DNA of 64,000 bases from positions 63,285,523 through 63,349,522 of the forward strand of contig NC_077237.1 of the NCBI RefSeq assembly GCF_947179165.1, written 5' to 3'. Below the pieces are notes generated by a model. The model was not told the origin of the DNA. It worked only from the letters and a program-made list of their open reading frames with translations, and did not search any database. This document shows positions 1-11,284 of this stretch, piece by piece. Each line of letters starts with the position of its first letter. The first letter of the stretch is position 1. The position numbers and the translations under genes were made by a program. Source of the stretch: Solanum dulcamara. Lineage: Eukaryota > Streptophyta > Magnoliopsida > Solanales > Solanaceae.

Positions 1-495
1 ATATCAAAAAAATTCTTGAACACTTTGTTTACCAAATCCATAAAAGTTAAAGGAACATTTATTAGTCTAGAAGACATAACCAAGAATTAAAATGACCATA
101 CCAAGTTCTAAAGGTTGTCTTTGGAATGTTACATTCTCTTACTCATAGTTGATGATAACCCAATCAACGGTCAATATTTGCAAAGTAACTTGCTTCTTGT
201 AGTTGATCGAACAAGTCATCAATCCTTGGAATAAGATACTTATTCTTAATGGTGACCTTGTTTAATTGTCAGTAGTTAATACACAAATAGAGAGATCTAT
301 CCTTCTTTTTGCTAAGTTAATTGGAGCACCCCATGGAGAGATACTCGATCTAATGAAACCCTTATAAAATAAATCTTTCAAAAAATCCTTTAACTCTTAA
401 TTCTCTCGGGGCCATTTGATAAGGAGTAATAAAGATACATTGGGTATTGTGGAGAAGATCAATACTTAAGTCAATTTACCTATCTAGAGGAATAC
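1..495 (-). pseudogene. H0: gypsy reverse transcriptase fragment
   Basis: Read on the minus strand this is the N-terminal half of a Ty3/Gypsy RT, the part that joins the protease linker to the fingers/palm. Recognisable pieces are the stretch before and after the conserved 'IDDLFDQL' block (about 190-225), the 'VNQL...QLPYDCIFVKK'-like block (about 240-330) and the 'GAPW' block near 325-335. It is full of frameshifts and has no usable ORF. Downstream pol lies beyond the left edge. At 495 it is cut by the TGTCATGACCC terminus of an L-family LTR. The matching continuation of H0 is not found on the far side of L1 (14889 onward), so the two flanks do not belong to one insertion site. Confidence 0.7.
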
Positions 496-736
496 TGTCA
501 TGACCCAACCCCATAGGCTGCGACTGGGGTCCGACCTGGACCCCCGTATATATACCTATTAGCAATAGTCAAGTTGAACTCTGAATAATGTAATGCTATA
601 CAGAAAAACCCAAATGGGTCAAAATCTTTTTATGTACATGTATCCTCTTGGATTCGCATCATATCATCAAAGGGCACGTAAGACGACAAGGTTGTCAAAC
701 ATATAAACATTCACAATGCGTCGTATAGGCACAACT
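496..736 (-). repeat. L1 left LTR, outer part
   Basis: U5-side end of an L-family LTR, starting TGTCATGACCCAACCCCATA. The same opening occurs at 12832, 29548, 36007, 39786 and 50475. E1 interrupts it after the CAACT target site at 732-736, and the LTR resumes at 9605. Confidence 0.9.
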
Positions 737-2877
737 TGTCACGACCCAAAATGGGCCATTAGTGGCACCCACACTTAACCTCCTAGGTGGGAGAACCAAC
801 GATACAAACCCCAACTAATAAATATAACAATAACGCGAAAGCTCAAATAAATACATTTTCCCCAAAACCTGAAAGTCATCACATTAAGGACATCTAACTT
901 CTAAAATACTAAGTCTAGAATGTCAAACACTAAAATAAAATAAGTGACATAGTTCGTGTCCGAACACTAAGGACATCATGTCGTGACTAAGAGAATTCAT
1001 CGTCAGCTAGAAGGATAGCTCACCCTGAAATCTTATGAACTGAAGATTGACTAGAGCTGAAGTCAAGTCGAAGACGATGGAAGACTCGCTGCACTCCACA
1101 AATAAAACAAAGAAAGATACAAGTAGGGGTCAGTACAGGACAACATGTACTGAGTAGGTATCATCGGCCGACTCAAAATAGGAATCAATATGCAATAAGT
1201 AATAGCGGAAAATTAACCGTAGCAGTTAATATGTGGCAACCAACAAGATCAAGATCAAGTGACAACACAATGAATAATTTCATAACCAATAAACAATATC
1301 AAGATCACACAGGAGGACTCATGCCTCCACATCACACTCTTTTGGAAAATGAGTTATTGGAGATTGGGTATCATTAAGTCATTTTAAATTGTTCTCCTTT
1401 TATATTACCGTGTCGGAACGTGACACCCGATCCAATAATACCGTGTCGGAACATGACACCCGATCCAAATATATCATGTCGGAACGTGACACCCGATCCA
1501 AATATACCGTGTCGGAACGTGACACCCGATCCAAATATACCATGTCGGAACGTGACACCCGATCCAAATATAATTAATTTATCATTCTTCATGATTACAT
1601 TCCACTTCATTAATAATATTTCATCAAGCCTTCTTTATTCAAGGCACCATTTTTGATAGGGCAAGTTCAAGATTATGGATTTCATGGCCTCGGGATTTCA
1701 GACCAATCACAACAACATATCAACCATCTAAACCACAAAAATTAAATGCATAGTAAATTTCACACATTACTCAATGAATATCAATCACTATTAAGAGTCT
1801 ATCTATGATATAGAATAAAAACCATAACCTACCTCAGCTGAAGAACAGAAGTAAAACAAGCTAATCCACCAATGTCTTTCCCCTTCTTCAATGCCTCAGA
1901 CCAATCTCAATCTATCAAATGTATAATATTTATAAGTAAACTAATCTGTAAACGCCAATATTATATATATGTTTAACCTAGCCCCAATAACTCACCCTAT
2001 TCTATAAACACGTTCCTAATCTTGATGCCACTTAACATGTCAACTCCCATATTTTATGAATTTCAAAACTAGGGTTAAACCTCAATTAAATTAAATAATT
2101 ACTTTTAAACTTGAGCCTCTCGTAATGCTTCCGAATGATCAAAATATGTTCAAATATCATAATCTTCATAAGAATACGAATCCAATGACATCCATATAGC
2201 TATATTTATTTTCGGATTAAAAATTGGGTCAAAAAGTCGCCTCGAGTCATTGAAGTCAAATCTGAAATTTTCTTTCCGATTATGTTCACTCATGATAAAA
2301 TAAATTCACATGTCAAATTTTAGCTAAAACGGATCGTTATTCGACCCCCAAATCAAGATTTTATGTGAAGAACCCTAGGATCATATTTCCTTATTTTAAC
2401 ATTATTTCTCCACCAATATACCCTAAAAATATGTTCATAATCGCATAAAAATTTAGTGGAAAGGATGAGAATAATTATCTTGATGCTTTGGAATAAAAAT
2501 TCCTATTTTTCTCTTCTCCTTTATTTTTCTTTTCTCCTTTTTTTTCTTTCTTCCTCCGTATTTTTTTTCCAGCTTTTGATTTTGTTCATCGTATGCTTTC
2601 TCGTTGTTGTCGCCTGTTAGGGTTTGGCTCATTTTTCTTTTCTTTATTAATTGTGTATCAAAATTAATAAACCCTATCCTTTTTCTTTAATAATTGATAT
2701 AGAGTATTAATTAAATTAACACTTTAACTCACTAATTAAATAAGTTATTTAAATTCACCCCTCAACTAAATAATCATAGTTATTGAATATTCCAAAATAC
2801 CCATTAAAAATTTACGGGATTAGTCTTTTATGAAATAAAAAGCCCTAGTATTCAAAACGACCTAATGGGTCGTTACA
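737..2877 (-). repeat. E1 3' LTR
   Basis: On the plus strand it runs from TGTCACGACCC to GGGTCGTTACA. On the coding strand it starts TGTAACGACCC and ends GGTCGTGACA, a typical TG...CA LTR. It contains the five-unit 33-bp array at 1408-1572, a pyrimidine-rich run near 2505-2580 (purine-rich on the coding strand) and an AT-rich stretch near 1960-1980 that could hold a TATA box. Apparent ORFs here come from the 33-bp array and are not genes. Confidence 0.93.
1408..1572. repeat. 33-bp tandem array, five units, in E1 3' LTR
   Basis: Five head-to-tail 33-bp units (1408, 1441, 1474, 1507, 1540). Each carries GTGTCGGAACGTGACAC, an imperfect hairpin with GTGTC/GACAC arms, followed by CCGATCCAAATATA. 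Because 33 is a multiple of three, the array makes periodic open frames on both strands; these are artefacts. Confidence 0.95.
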
Positions 2878-2946
2878 ACAGATACCAATTTAGCCACCGT
2901 TCGTCCCCTAACGGTCAAAAGAAGAGCGAGGGTTGAAAAAGGTACT

Positions 2947-3336
2947 TTACTCGACGAACAGATGTGGATATCTTCCACGCATATCGGCCTCAACCTCCCA
3001 AGTGGACTCCTCAACTGGACTATTCCTCCACTGGACCTTCACAGACGCAATCTCCCTTTACCTCAACTTGCGGACCTCCTTATCAAGAATAGCTACAGGC
3101 TCCTCCTCGTAAGACAATTTCTCATCAAGCAAGACTAAATTCCAGCGAATAATATAGTTGTTATCACCATGATATTTCTTTAGTATATACACATGAAACA
3201 CTGGGTGCACTCCAAACAACCCTGGAGGTAAAGTCAATTCGTAGGCCACCTCTCCAACACGCTTAAGAACTTTAAACGACCCAATATATCTCAAAATGAG
3301 CTTACCTCGCTTACCGAATCTCACCACACCCTTCAT
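2947..3336 (-). pseudogene. E1 pol: integrase C-terminus with chromodomain
   Basis: Minus-strand segment coding the integrase GPY/F-like region ('KRVGEVAYELTLPPG', 'HPVFHV', 'LKKYHGD') and then, after a frameshift near 3058, a chromodomain-like tail with 'VQWRNSPVEESTWE' and 'RYPHLF'. It ends at a TAA at 2947-2949. Chromodomains of this class are thought to steer integration to H3K9-methylated chromatin, which fits the nested heterochromatic setting. It follows the integrase core and precedes the 3' LTR. Confidence 0.85.
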
Positions 3337-4291
3337 GGGTTTCTATAAACTCCATGTCCCTTACCTTTCGATATGCATACTCCTTCTGCCTGCTCTGAGC
3401 GGCTAGAAGCTTCTCTTGAATGAATTTCACCCTCTCTAATGATTCCCTCAAAATATGAGTTCCCCAAGGTCTTACCTCAAACGCATCAAACCAACCAATA
3501 GGAGACCTACGTATCCTCCCATACAATGCCACAAATGGAGTCATATCAATACTCGAGTGATAACTATTATTATACGAAAACTCTGCCAAGGGTAGGAACA
3601 GATCCCAATGACCACCAAAATCTATTACGCACGCACGAAGCATATCCTCCAGCACTTGAATTGTCCTCTCGGATTGCCCATCTGTCTGAGGGTGAAATGC
3701 AGTACTAAGATCCAATCTTGTACCTAACTCAGCATGCAAGGTCCTCTAAAAGTTAGAAGTAAATTGCATACCTCTATCTGATATGATAGAAATCGGAACT
3801 CCATGTAATCGAACAATCTCGTAGATATAGAGTTTGGCTAACTTCTCTACATCATAAGTCACCTTGACTGGAATGAAGTGAGAAGACTTAGGTAACCAGT
3901 CAACAATCACCCATATCGAATTAAACTTACCCAATGTCTTTGGAAGGCCGACCACAAAATCCATTGCAATCCTTTTCCACTTCGATTCAGGAATGGGAAT
4001 TCTTTGAAGTTTTCCTCCAAGCATTTGGTGCTCATATTTTACCTGTTGAGAATTTGGACAATGGGAAAAAAAATCAACAATGTCACACTTCATTCTGCTC
4101 CACCAATAATGTTGTCTCAGATCTCGATACATCTTGGTTGCACCAAGATGTATAAAGTACCTCGAACTGTGAGCCTCTATAAGAATAGTCTGAATCAAAT
4201 TATCAATACGGGGCACACATACCCGCCCCTTAATCTTCAAGACGCCTTCCTCATCGATCACGGCCTCTTTAGCCTCTCCCTGCAAGACCAT
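3311..4291 (-). pseudogene. E1 pol: integrase HHCC zinc finger and DDE core
   Basis: The N-terminal zinc-binding region has both His ('EAHSSRYFIH') but the final Cys pair reads 'CPNSQQVK', so the last Cys has become Ser. The catalytic core shows 'MDFVVGLP', 'ISDRG' and 'TDGQSERTIQVLEDML', so the D, D and E residues are all present. A single TAG (plus-strand CTA at 3746-3748) sits where 'NFW' is usual, a Trp-to-stop change. Otherwise the two halves are nearly open. It would have joined cDNA to host DNA. It is dead in this copy because of the stop and the lost Cys. Confidence 0.88.
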
Positions 4292-4305
4292 ATCACAAAT
4301 CCGGC

Positions 4306-5367
4306 TCAGCTTCTCATCCTCAAATTGTTTTCTTTAATGTCAAGGAAAGAAGATCTTGCCTCCACACCTGCCAAAAATCCTCTTTTCTCAGTTACTTCCA
4401 GCCTCATAAAGCTATTGGCCAGAATTTGAATCTCTCTAGCCAATGAACGTCTAGAAACCTGCAAATGAGCTAAACTTTCCACGCTCCCTGCTTTTCTTCT
4501 CAAGGCATCGTCCACTATATTAGCTTTTTCTAGGTGATAAAGAATAGGGATATCATAGTCCTTTAGCAATTCCATTCATCTCCTCTTCCTCAAATTCAAG
4601 TCTTTCTGAGTGAACACATGTTGTAAGCTGCGATGATCTATTTATACTTCACACTTTACCCCATATAGATAATGTCTCTACTGCTTCCATGCAAATACAA
4701 CCGCAGCCAACTCTAAATCGTGAGTTGGATAATTATGTTCATGCACCTTCAATTTTCTTGAAGCATGGGCAATTACATTCTTCTTCTGCATTAGCACTGC
4801 ACCTAAACCAGAATATGATGCATCACAATAAATAATAAAATTCTTACCTTCTACTGACAGGACAAGAATCGATGCAGTAGTTAATAAGGTCTTGAGTTTC
4901 AGAAAGCTCTCTTCACACTCGTCCGACCACATAAATGGAACTTTCTGCTTGGTCAGATTGGTCAGGTGGGAAGCAATGGAAGCAAATCCCTTGATGAACC
5001 GGCGGTAGTAGCTAGCCAAACTAATAAAGCTCATTACCTCTGAGAAATTAGTGGGTCTCGCCCAACTCTTCACTACTTCAATTTTCTGGGGATCCACCAT
5101 CACTTCCTCCTTAGAAACCACGTGCCCTAAGAAAGACACTGAATCAAGCCAGAACTCACACTTGGAGAATTTGGCATATAGCCTTTTCTCCCTTAACAAT
5201 CCCAGAACAATTCTCAGGTGCTCTTCATGTTCTTTTCTGCTCTTTGAGTAGATCAATACATCATCAATAAAAATAATAAAAAAGAGATCCAAATATGGCT
5301 TAAAGATTCCATTCACCAGACTCATGAAAGCAGCAAGCGTATTTGTAAGCCCAAAAGACATTACCAA
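4306..5367 (-). pseudogene. E1 pol: RT palm/thumb and RNase H
   Basis: The RT core contains 'MSFGLTN' and an intact FIDD catalytic pair (codons at 5260-5265), then 'KCEFW', 'FLGHVVS' and 'YYRRFIKGF'. The RNase H domain follows with 'YCDAS' and 'NYPTHDLEL', and a linker near 4306-4575 ('YHLEKANIVDDAL'). A frame break lies between 4575 and 4678. Usual order and spacing for gypsy pol. FIDD is intact here, unlike in H1, H2 and H3. Confidence 0.88.
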
Positions 5368-5524
5368 GAATTCATAGTGTCCATACCTGGTTCGAAAAGC
5401 AGTCTTCGGTACATAGGCTGCCCGTATTTTTAGTTGATGGTAACCGGACCTTAAATCAATTTTTGAGAAAACACAAGCACCCTCAAACTGGTCGAATAAG
5501 TTATCAATGCGAGGAAGGAGATAC

Positions 5525-6375
5525 CTATTTTTTAATAGTCACCTTGTTCAGCTGCCTGTAGTCTATGCACATACGAAGGCTACCATCCTTCTTCTTCACA
5601 AATAAAACTGGAGCACTCCAAGAAGAGGCACTCGGTCTAATAAAACATTTACCCAATAACTCCTGAAGTTGGGCCTTCAATTCCCTCAACTCAACCGGGG
5701 CCATTCTATAAGGTGGAATGGAAATTAGGCGAGTGCCGGGCTCCAGGTCGATACAAAAATCTATATCCCTATCAGGTGGCATACCAGGTAAGTCTGCGGG
5801 GAAAACATCCATAAACTCACGCACTATCGAAATAGACTCAATCGATGGCACTTCAGAACTATCATCCCTGAGATATGCTAGGAAAGCTAAAAAATCCTTA
5901 CTCACCAATCTCTTAGCACGAAGAAAAGCAATAATCCGAACTGGGGCGGGAAGATAGTCACTCTCCCACACCAACTGATCCATCCCAGGCTTGGCTAATG
6001 TCACAGTCTTAGTATTGCCATCTAAGATAGCAAAATTTGAAGAGAGCCAAGTCATACCCAGGATTACATCAAAGTCAACCATCTCCAAAATTATCAAATC
6101 TACATAAGTTCTGCTCCCCACAAAAGTCACAAGGCAAGACCTATACACTTTCTCAACTAGCACAGACTCACCAACAAGTGTAGAAACACGAATAGGCATG
6201 TTAAGTAAGTCACAATATAAATCAAGTCCATCAGCAAATGTGGAAAATACATAAGAAAATGTGGATCCAGGATCAAACAATACGAAAGCCAAGCTATTGC
6301 AGACCAGAAGAGTACCTGTGATAACAGCATCGGATGCCTCTACCTCTGACCTCCCAGGGAAAGCATAACAATGGG
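5525..6375 (-). pseudogene. E1 pol: protease and RT N-terminus
   Basis: Longest clean frame of E1, open on the minus strand from about 6375 ('CYAFPGRSE') to 5525. The protease site reads '[10 protein letters not shown]' (DPG form, seen in many plant chromoviruses), with the second conserved block '[10 protein letters not shown]'. It then runs into RT with '[12 protein letters not shown]', '[11 protein letters not shown]' and '[20 protein letters not shown]'. It stops at a run of A residues near 5525, a one-base frameshift; RT continues in another frame through 5368-5524. Confidence 0.88.
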
Positions 6376-7444
6376 ATCTATTGCAAAGCTATATGGCTTC
6401 ACCCCCTCCACCTTTATCACAAAATCAACCACTTCCAAAGGTCTAACCCAATTTTATATGCACGTTCTTACTAAAATCTTTGATTGCCTTTACCCAAGTT
6501 TACTTGTTGGGTCTTCCTGTACCCATAATCTTGTCGTTCCTATATCGATCCACTCTCTCAGAGCTTACAATAAAGTCACTGATTCTTATTTAGAATGTTT
6601 GAAATATACTTAACAACCTAAACGCATTAATCGTATCTAAGATATACCCCTAGAACACATTATACCTATCGAGAAGACCGTACCCCAAATGACCTGCACC
6701 TTCCTACCCATTGAATAACTATAAAACATTACCAAATTTGACCCATTCTACCTCTATCCCAAGCGATATACATTTTTTCGTAGGTCAGGTCGCTAGCAGA
6801 AGTAACACAATCCATAATCTAACCAAGTAAGCATCGATATTATTATAGTAGTCATATCCTGACCCTTTTTGATATACACTCAATCTATGAAACTGCAATA
6901 GAGATTCTGACCATAATCCTTTCACAAAGTGGCAAAATCCGCTCTTCTGGACTGAAGCAAAGTTTTGTAGCATATTTGGATAAAGAACAAAACCTGGTCT
7001 CACAGGCTACAACGAATATCTTTCCTTGCTCTATATTTTGGAACTCATCTCCCCTCTTGTCCCTCTAGGTCCAGGGGATATACATTTCTATGAAGAAGTT
7101 AGAAGATGTTGCCTAGTTGCCTGATCTCTGCCCCTAGTAGGCTTTCTCCTGCGACCTCTACCATGATCTCTCATCACTAACCCCCTCTAGCTATAACCCT
7201 AATGGCTGGCTCAGGCGATGCTATTGTTTTAGTTCTGAATATTTGCGAAAATAGAGTGAAGAAGGTCAGATACCAATTTGTATAACCTACATACCAATTG
7301 GATTCAAATAATAGCACGAAAGAAAGAAGGAATAGAGTTTTCCTAAAGTCCCGTAGCCTTTCGAAGAAAAGTAAAGGCGTCCCCGTACCGTTCCACAAGA
7401 CTCTACTAGACCTGTCCTTGTATGATGAGATCACTGAACCTAAA
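6376..7444 (-). other. E1 leader and gag position; no recognisable gag
   Basis: About 1.07 kb between the PBS and the protease. Gag normally fills this position, but I find no CCHC knuckle, no capsid-like block and no long frame on either strand. Near 7140-7190 the minus strand has a short Arg/Gly-rich reading, possibly the start of gag. The 5' part (about 7200-7440) looks like an untranslated leader next to the PBS. The rest is unexplained. Gag may have been deleted or replaced by unrelated DNA. Confidence 0.5.
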
Positions 7445-7456
7445 GCTCTGATACCA
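7445..7456 (-). other. E1 primer-binding site (initiator-Met tRNA type)
   Basis: Minus strand reads TGGTATCAGAGC, a perfect match to the common plant PBS, four bases from the inner end of the 5' LTR. It fixes the element's orientation. Confidence 0.95.
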
Positions 7457-7460
7457 AGTT

Positions 7461-9599
7461 TTTCATGACCCAAAATGGGCCATGAGTGGCACCCACACTT
7501 AACCTCCTAGGTGGGAGAACCAACGATACAAACCTCAACTAATAAATATAACAATAACGCGAAAGCTCAAATAAATACATTTTCCCCAAAACCTGAAAGT
7601 CATCACATTAAGGACATCAAACTTCTAAAATACTAAGTCTAAAATGTCAAACACTAAAATAAAATAAGTTACATAGTTCATGTCCGAACACTAAGGACAT
7701 CATGTCGTGACTAAGAGAATTCATCGTCAGCTAGAAGGATAGCTCACCCTGAAATCTTATGAACTGAAGATTGACTAGAGCTGAAGTCAAGTCGAAGCCG
7801 ATGGAAGACTCGCTGCACTCCACAAATAAAACAAAGAAAGATACAAGTAGGGGTCAGTACAGGACAACATGTACTGAGTAGGTATCATCGGCAGACTCAA
7901 AATAGGAATCAATATGCAATAAGTAATAGCTGAAAATTAACCGTAGCACTTAATATGTGGCAACCAACAAGATCAAGATCAAGTGACAACACAATGAACA
8001 ATTTCATAACCAATCAACAATATCAAGATCACACAGGAGGACTCATGCCTCCACATCACACTCTTTTGGAAAATGAGTTATTGGAGATTGGGTATCATTA
8101 AGTCATTTTAAATTGTACTCCTTTTATATTACTGTGCCAGAACGTGACACCTGATCCAATAATACCATGTCGGAACGTGACACCCGATCCAAATATATCA
8201 TGCCGGAATGTGACACCCAATCCAAATATACCGTGTCAGAACGTGACACCCGATCCAAATATACCGTGTCGGAACGTGACACCCGATCCAAATATAATTA
8301 ATTTATCATTCTTCATGATTACATTCCACTTCATTAACAATATTTCATCAAGCCTTCTTTATTCAAGGCATCATTTTTGATAGGGCAAGTTCAAGATTAT
8401 GGATTTCATGTCCTCGGGATTTCAGACCAATCACAACATATCAACCATCCAAACCACAACAATTAAATGCATAGTAAATTTCACACATTACTCAATGAAT
8501 ATCAATCACTATTAAGAGTCTATCTATGATATAGAATAAAAACCATAACTTACCTCAGCCGAAGAACAGAAGTAAAACAAGCTAATCCACCAATGTCTTT
8601 CCCCTTCTTCAATGCCTCAGACCAATCTCAATCTATCAAATATATAATATTTATAAGTAAACTAATCTGTAAACGCCAATATTATATATATATTTAACCT
8701 AGCCCCAATAAATCACCCTATTCTATAAACACGTTCCTAATCTTGATGCCACTTAACATGTCAACTCCCATATTTTATGAATTTCAAAACTAGGGTTAAA
8801 CCTCAATTAAATTAAATAATCACTTTTAAACTTGAGCCTCTCATAACGCTTCCAAATTATCAAAATATGTTCAAATATCATAATCTTCATAAGAATACGA
8901 ATCCAATGACACCCATATAGCTATATTTATTTTCGGATTAAAAATTGGGTCAAAAAGTCGCCTCGATTCATTGAAGTCAAATCTAAAGTTTTCTTTCCGA
9001 TTATGTTCACTCATGATAAAATAAATTCACATGTCAAATTTTAGCTAAAACGGATCGTTATTCGACCCCCAAATCAAGATTTTATGTGAAGAACCCTAGG
9101 GTCATATTTCCTTATTTTAACATTATTTCTCCACCAATATACCCTAAAAATATGTTCATAATCGCATAAAAATTTAGTGGAAAGGATGAGAATAATTACC
9201 TTGATGCTTTGGAATGAAAATTCCTATTTTTCTCTTCTCCTTTATTTTTCTTTTCTCCTTTCTTTTCTTTCTTCCTCTGTATTTTTTTTTCCAGCTTTTG
9301 ATTTTGTTCGTCGTATGCTTTCTCGTTGTTGTCGCCTGTTAGGGTTTGGCTCATTTTTCTTTACTTAATTAATTGTGTATCAAAATTAATAAACCCCATC
9401 CTTTTTCTTTAATAATTGGTATAGAGTATTAATTAAATTAACACTTTAACTCACTAATTAAATAAGTTATTTAAATTCACCCCTCAACTAAATAATCATA
9501 GTTATTGAATATTCTAAAATACCCATTAAAAATTTACGGGATGAGTCTTTTATGAAATAAAAAGCCCTAGTATTCAAAACGACCTAATAGGTCGTTACA
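7461..9599 (-). repeat. E1 5' LTR
   Basis: Near-identical partner of 737-2877, same length and features, including the 33-bp array at 8132-8296. Its inner terminus has mutated (TTTCATGACC where the partner has TGTCACGACC). It is followed by the second CAACT. Confidence 0.93.
8132..8296. repeat. 33-bp tandem array, five units, in E1 5' LTR
   Basis: Same five-unit array as at 1408-1572 with a few point changes (for example CTGTGCCAGAACG in the first unit). Unit number has not changed since insertion. Confidence 0.95.
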
Positions 9600-10324
9600 C
9601 AACTGAAACAACCTTATAAATAACTCACAGACATATGTCTACAGACCTCTAAGAATAGTAATGGTAACATAAGGTGGAATAGGGCCTCCGTCGTACCCTT
9701 GAGTAAATAAATATATACATAAGAGGACTAGTACCCAAAGGCTAGGCTCCGAAATAGTGGAGCACTTCTAATATAGCTGAACGGAAATCCTAAGTTAGCG
9801 GATCTCTAAAATGAACATCTGTACCTGCGGGCATAAAACGCAGCCTCCCGAAGAAAGGGGGTCAGTACGATATATGTACAGAGTATATAAAGTATAACAC
9901 AATATAAGTGAGATTACAGTAGAATTATGGGTGCAGGAAATAAGTATAGCATTTAGTAAATCACTTCACCTGCATCTTATAAAATAAGGGTATGTATGCC
10001 ATCCTCCTATTCTGTACCCAGCCTGCTGTGCGACTCAGGGTTATTATATCATCGTATACGACTTCATACTATCATATATGGCGTCATCTCATATGTTACA
10101 AATAATTCATCATCTTTTCATATGCATGCCTATATACTGTATTCGTCCCTTTAATGGGGACTTGGTGAAGAGAGTAGCATACATATAGCATACAAATATA
10201 CTGTATCTGGCCTATTATGGGACTTGGTGTCAGAAATGTTTCATTAGGTCATCATATGCATATATGTGTAGTACCCGACTATCTAGTGAGGGACTCAGTA
10301 AACAATTATACCATCATAATAATC

Positions 10325-10405
10325 ATATGATCATATATCGTACCCGACCCTTTATGGGACTCGATTGTACCCAGCCCTTTATGGGACACAGTGAATGACC
10401 ATATT

Positions 10406-10444
<39 letters not shown>

Positions 10445-10540
10445 GGCCCTCTAGTGAGGGACTCGGTGAGTTTTTCATGTCATTGCATTATCATGTCCTC
10501 GTATAGCGTACCCAGCCCTTTATGGGACTCGGTCATACCC
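10325..10540. repeat. Degenerate L-LTR repeat units
   Basis: Several copies of a word like CGACCCTTTATGGGACTCGG separated by AT-rich spacers. They match in position and design the 35-bp arrays of L2 (30314-30630, 36777-37090) and the units in S1 and S2. Confidence 0.75.
10409..10438. repeat. (AT)n microsatellite
   Basis: About 15 uninterrupted AT dinucleotides inside the L1 LTR repeat zone. Absent from the other L LTRs at this place. Confidence 0.95.
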
Positions 10541-10812
10541 TAAATAATTAATTCACGGAATAAAAGTCGGAGGCTTACCTCAAATTATCCAAATCCGTGG
10601 CTACCCTCTCTTGTTCCTTAACATTTTCTCTTATTTTTCAAAGGATAAACATGCTGAAAATGAATTATATTTCATCATAATTTACATATATACACCTTCT
10701 TAGGAGGTGACATATGGCAGCCTCCTTGGGGTGACATGTGGTAGCCTCCTAGGGTGCCACCTCACGCCAGGCCTCCAATCCTTGGCTGCCACATAGAAGC
10801 GTAGGGTCCACC

Positions 10813-10912
10813 CAAGTAGGTGAGTCACCTACTTGGTCCAAAAAGGTGAGTCACCTACTTGGTCCAAAAAGGTGAGTCACCTACTTAGTGTAAGTAGGTG
10901 CATCACCTACTT
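10813..10912 (-). promoter_or_regulatory. L1 U3 palindrome array
   Basis: AAGTAGGTGAGTCACCTACTT at 10814-10834 is a perfect inverted repeat around one central base, extended by one pair (C/G). Two partial copies (AAAAAGGTGAGTCACCTACTT) and a diverged one (AAGTAGGTGCATCACCTACTT) follow. The centre contains TGAGTCA, the core bound by GCN4/AP-1-type bZIP factors. Regulatory function is inferred only from position in U3 and conservation in other L copies. Confidence 0.65.
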
Positions 10913-11268
10913 GCTTTGTGAAGGTGCATCATCTCCTTATTTCTCTTCCGTGGATTTGTAGTCTCATCTCACTTCAAGAGCCTATGTATTCCTTGCTACT
11001 TATGCTTGATGTGTACTCAAGTAGCTTCATTGAGTAGGACATCCAAGTTGGTAGCTTACACAAGTAGATCGAGTCCTACGATTCATTATTTGGCCTTTCA
11101 ACTCCTTCCGAATTCTTCTAACCCTATTTCCAATCATCCTTATTATGGGGTATCTCATTCTCCTCTCCTTAGAGTTATTTGATAACATTATAGATAATCT
11201 TGGTCATGTGGAAACTTTTAAGAAGTTTAAGAAAGCTTTTTGAAGTACAAACGTATGGGGCATAACAT

Positions 11269-11284
11269 CTTTCCCCCCTTTAGA
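11269..11284 (-). other. L1 polypurine tract
   Basis: Minus strand CTAAAAGGGGGGAAAGA-type run directly before the 3' LTR, the expected plus-strand primer site. Confidence 0.85.

Larger units (their letters stand above)
737..9599 (-). mobile_element. E1: full-length Ty3/Gypsy chromovirus (Tekay/Del type)
   Basis: Complete 8.86-kb element on the minus strand. The target-site duplication CAACT is perfect (732-736 and 9600-9604). LTRs are 737-2877 and 7461-9599, each about 2.14 kb. In a 200-bp stretch at their left ends I counted about five differences, so it is the youngest complete insertion here. The PBS TGGTATCAGAGC adjoins the right (5') LTR. Pol order on the minus strand is protease, RT, RNase H, integrase, chromodomain. 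Pol is broken by a few stops and frameshifts. The region where gag should be (6376-7444) shows no recognisable gag. It lies inside the L1 left LTR. Confidence 0.95.
9605..11268 (-). repeat. L1 left LTR, inner part (R and U3)
   Basis: Continues the L-family LTR after E1. It holds degenerate 'CCC..TTTATGGGACTCGGT' repeat units (about 10325-10540), an AT microsatellite, and in U3 a palindrome array at 10813-10912. It ends ...GGGGCATAACA at 11268. Compared with the L2 LTR it lacks roughly 1.6 kb between the repeat units and U3. Confidence 0.85.

Noticed and set aside
1374..1656. Repeat-rich ORFs on both strands with 'IFGSGVTFRHG' and 'CRNVTPDPN' periods
   Set aside because: They are translations of the 33-bp LTR array; a unit length divisible by three keeps several frames open. 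The same occurs at 8144-8380.
7177..7473. 98-codon minus-strand ORF next to the E1 PBS
   Set aside because: Overlaps the PBS and the LTR edge, so it lies in the leader. No similarity to gag that I can see.
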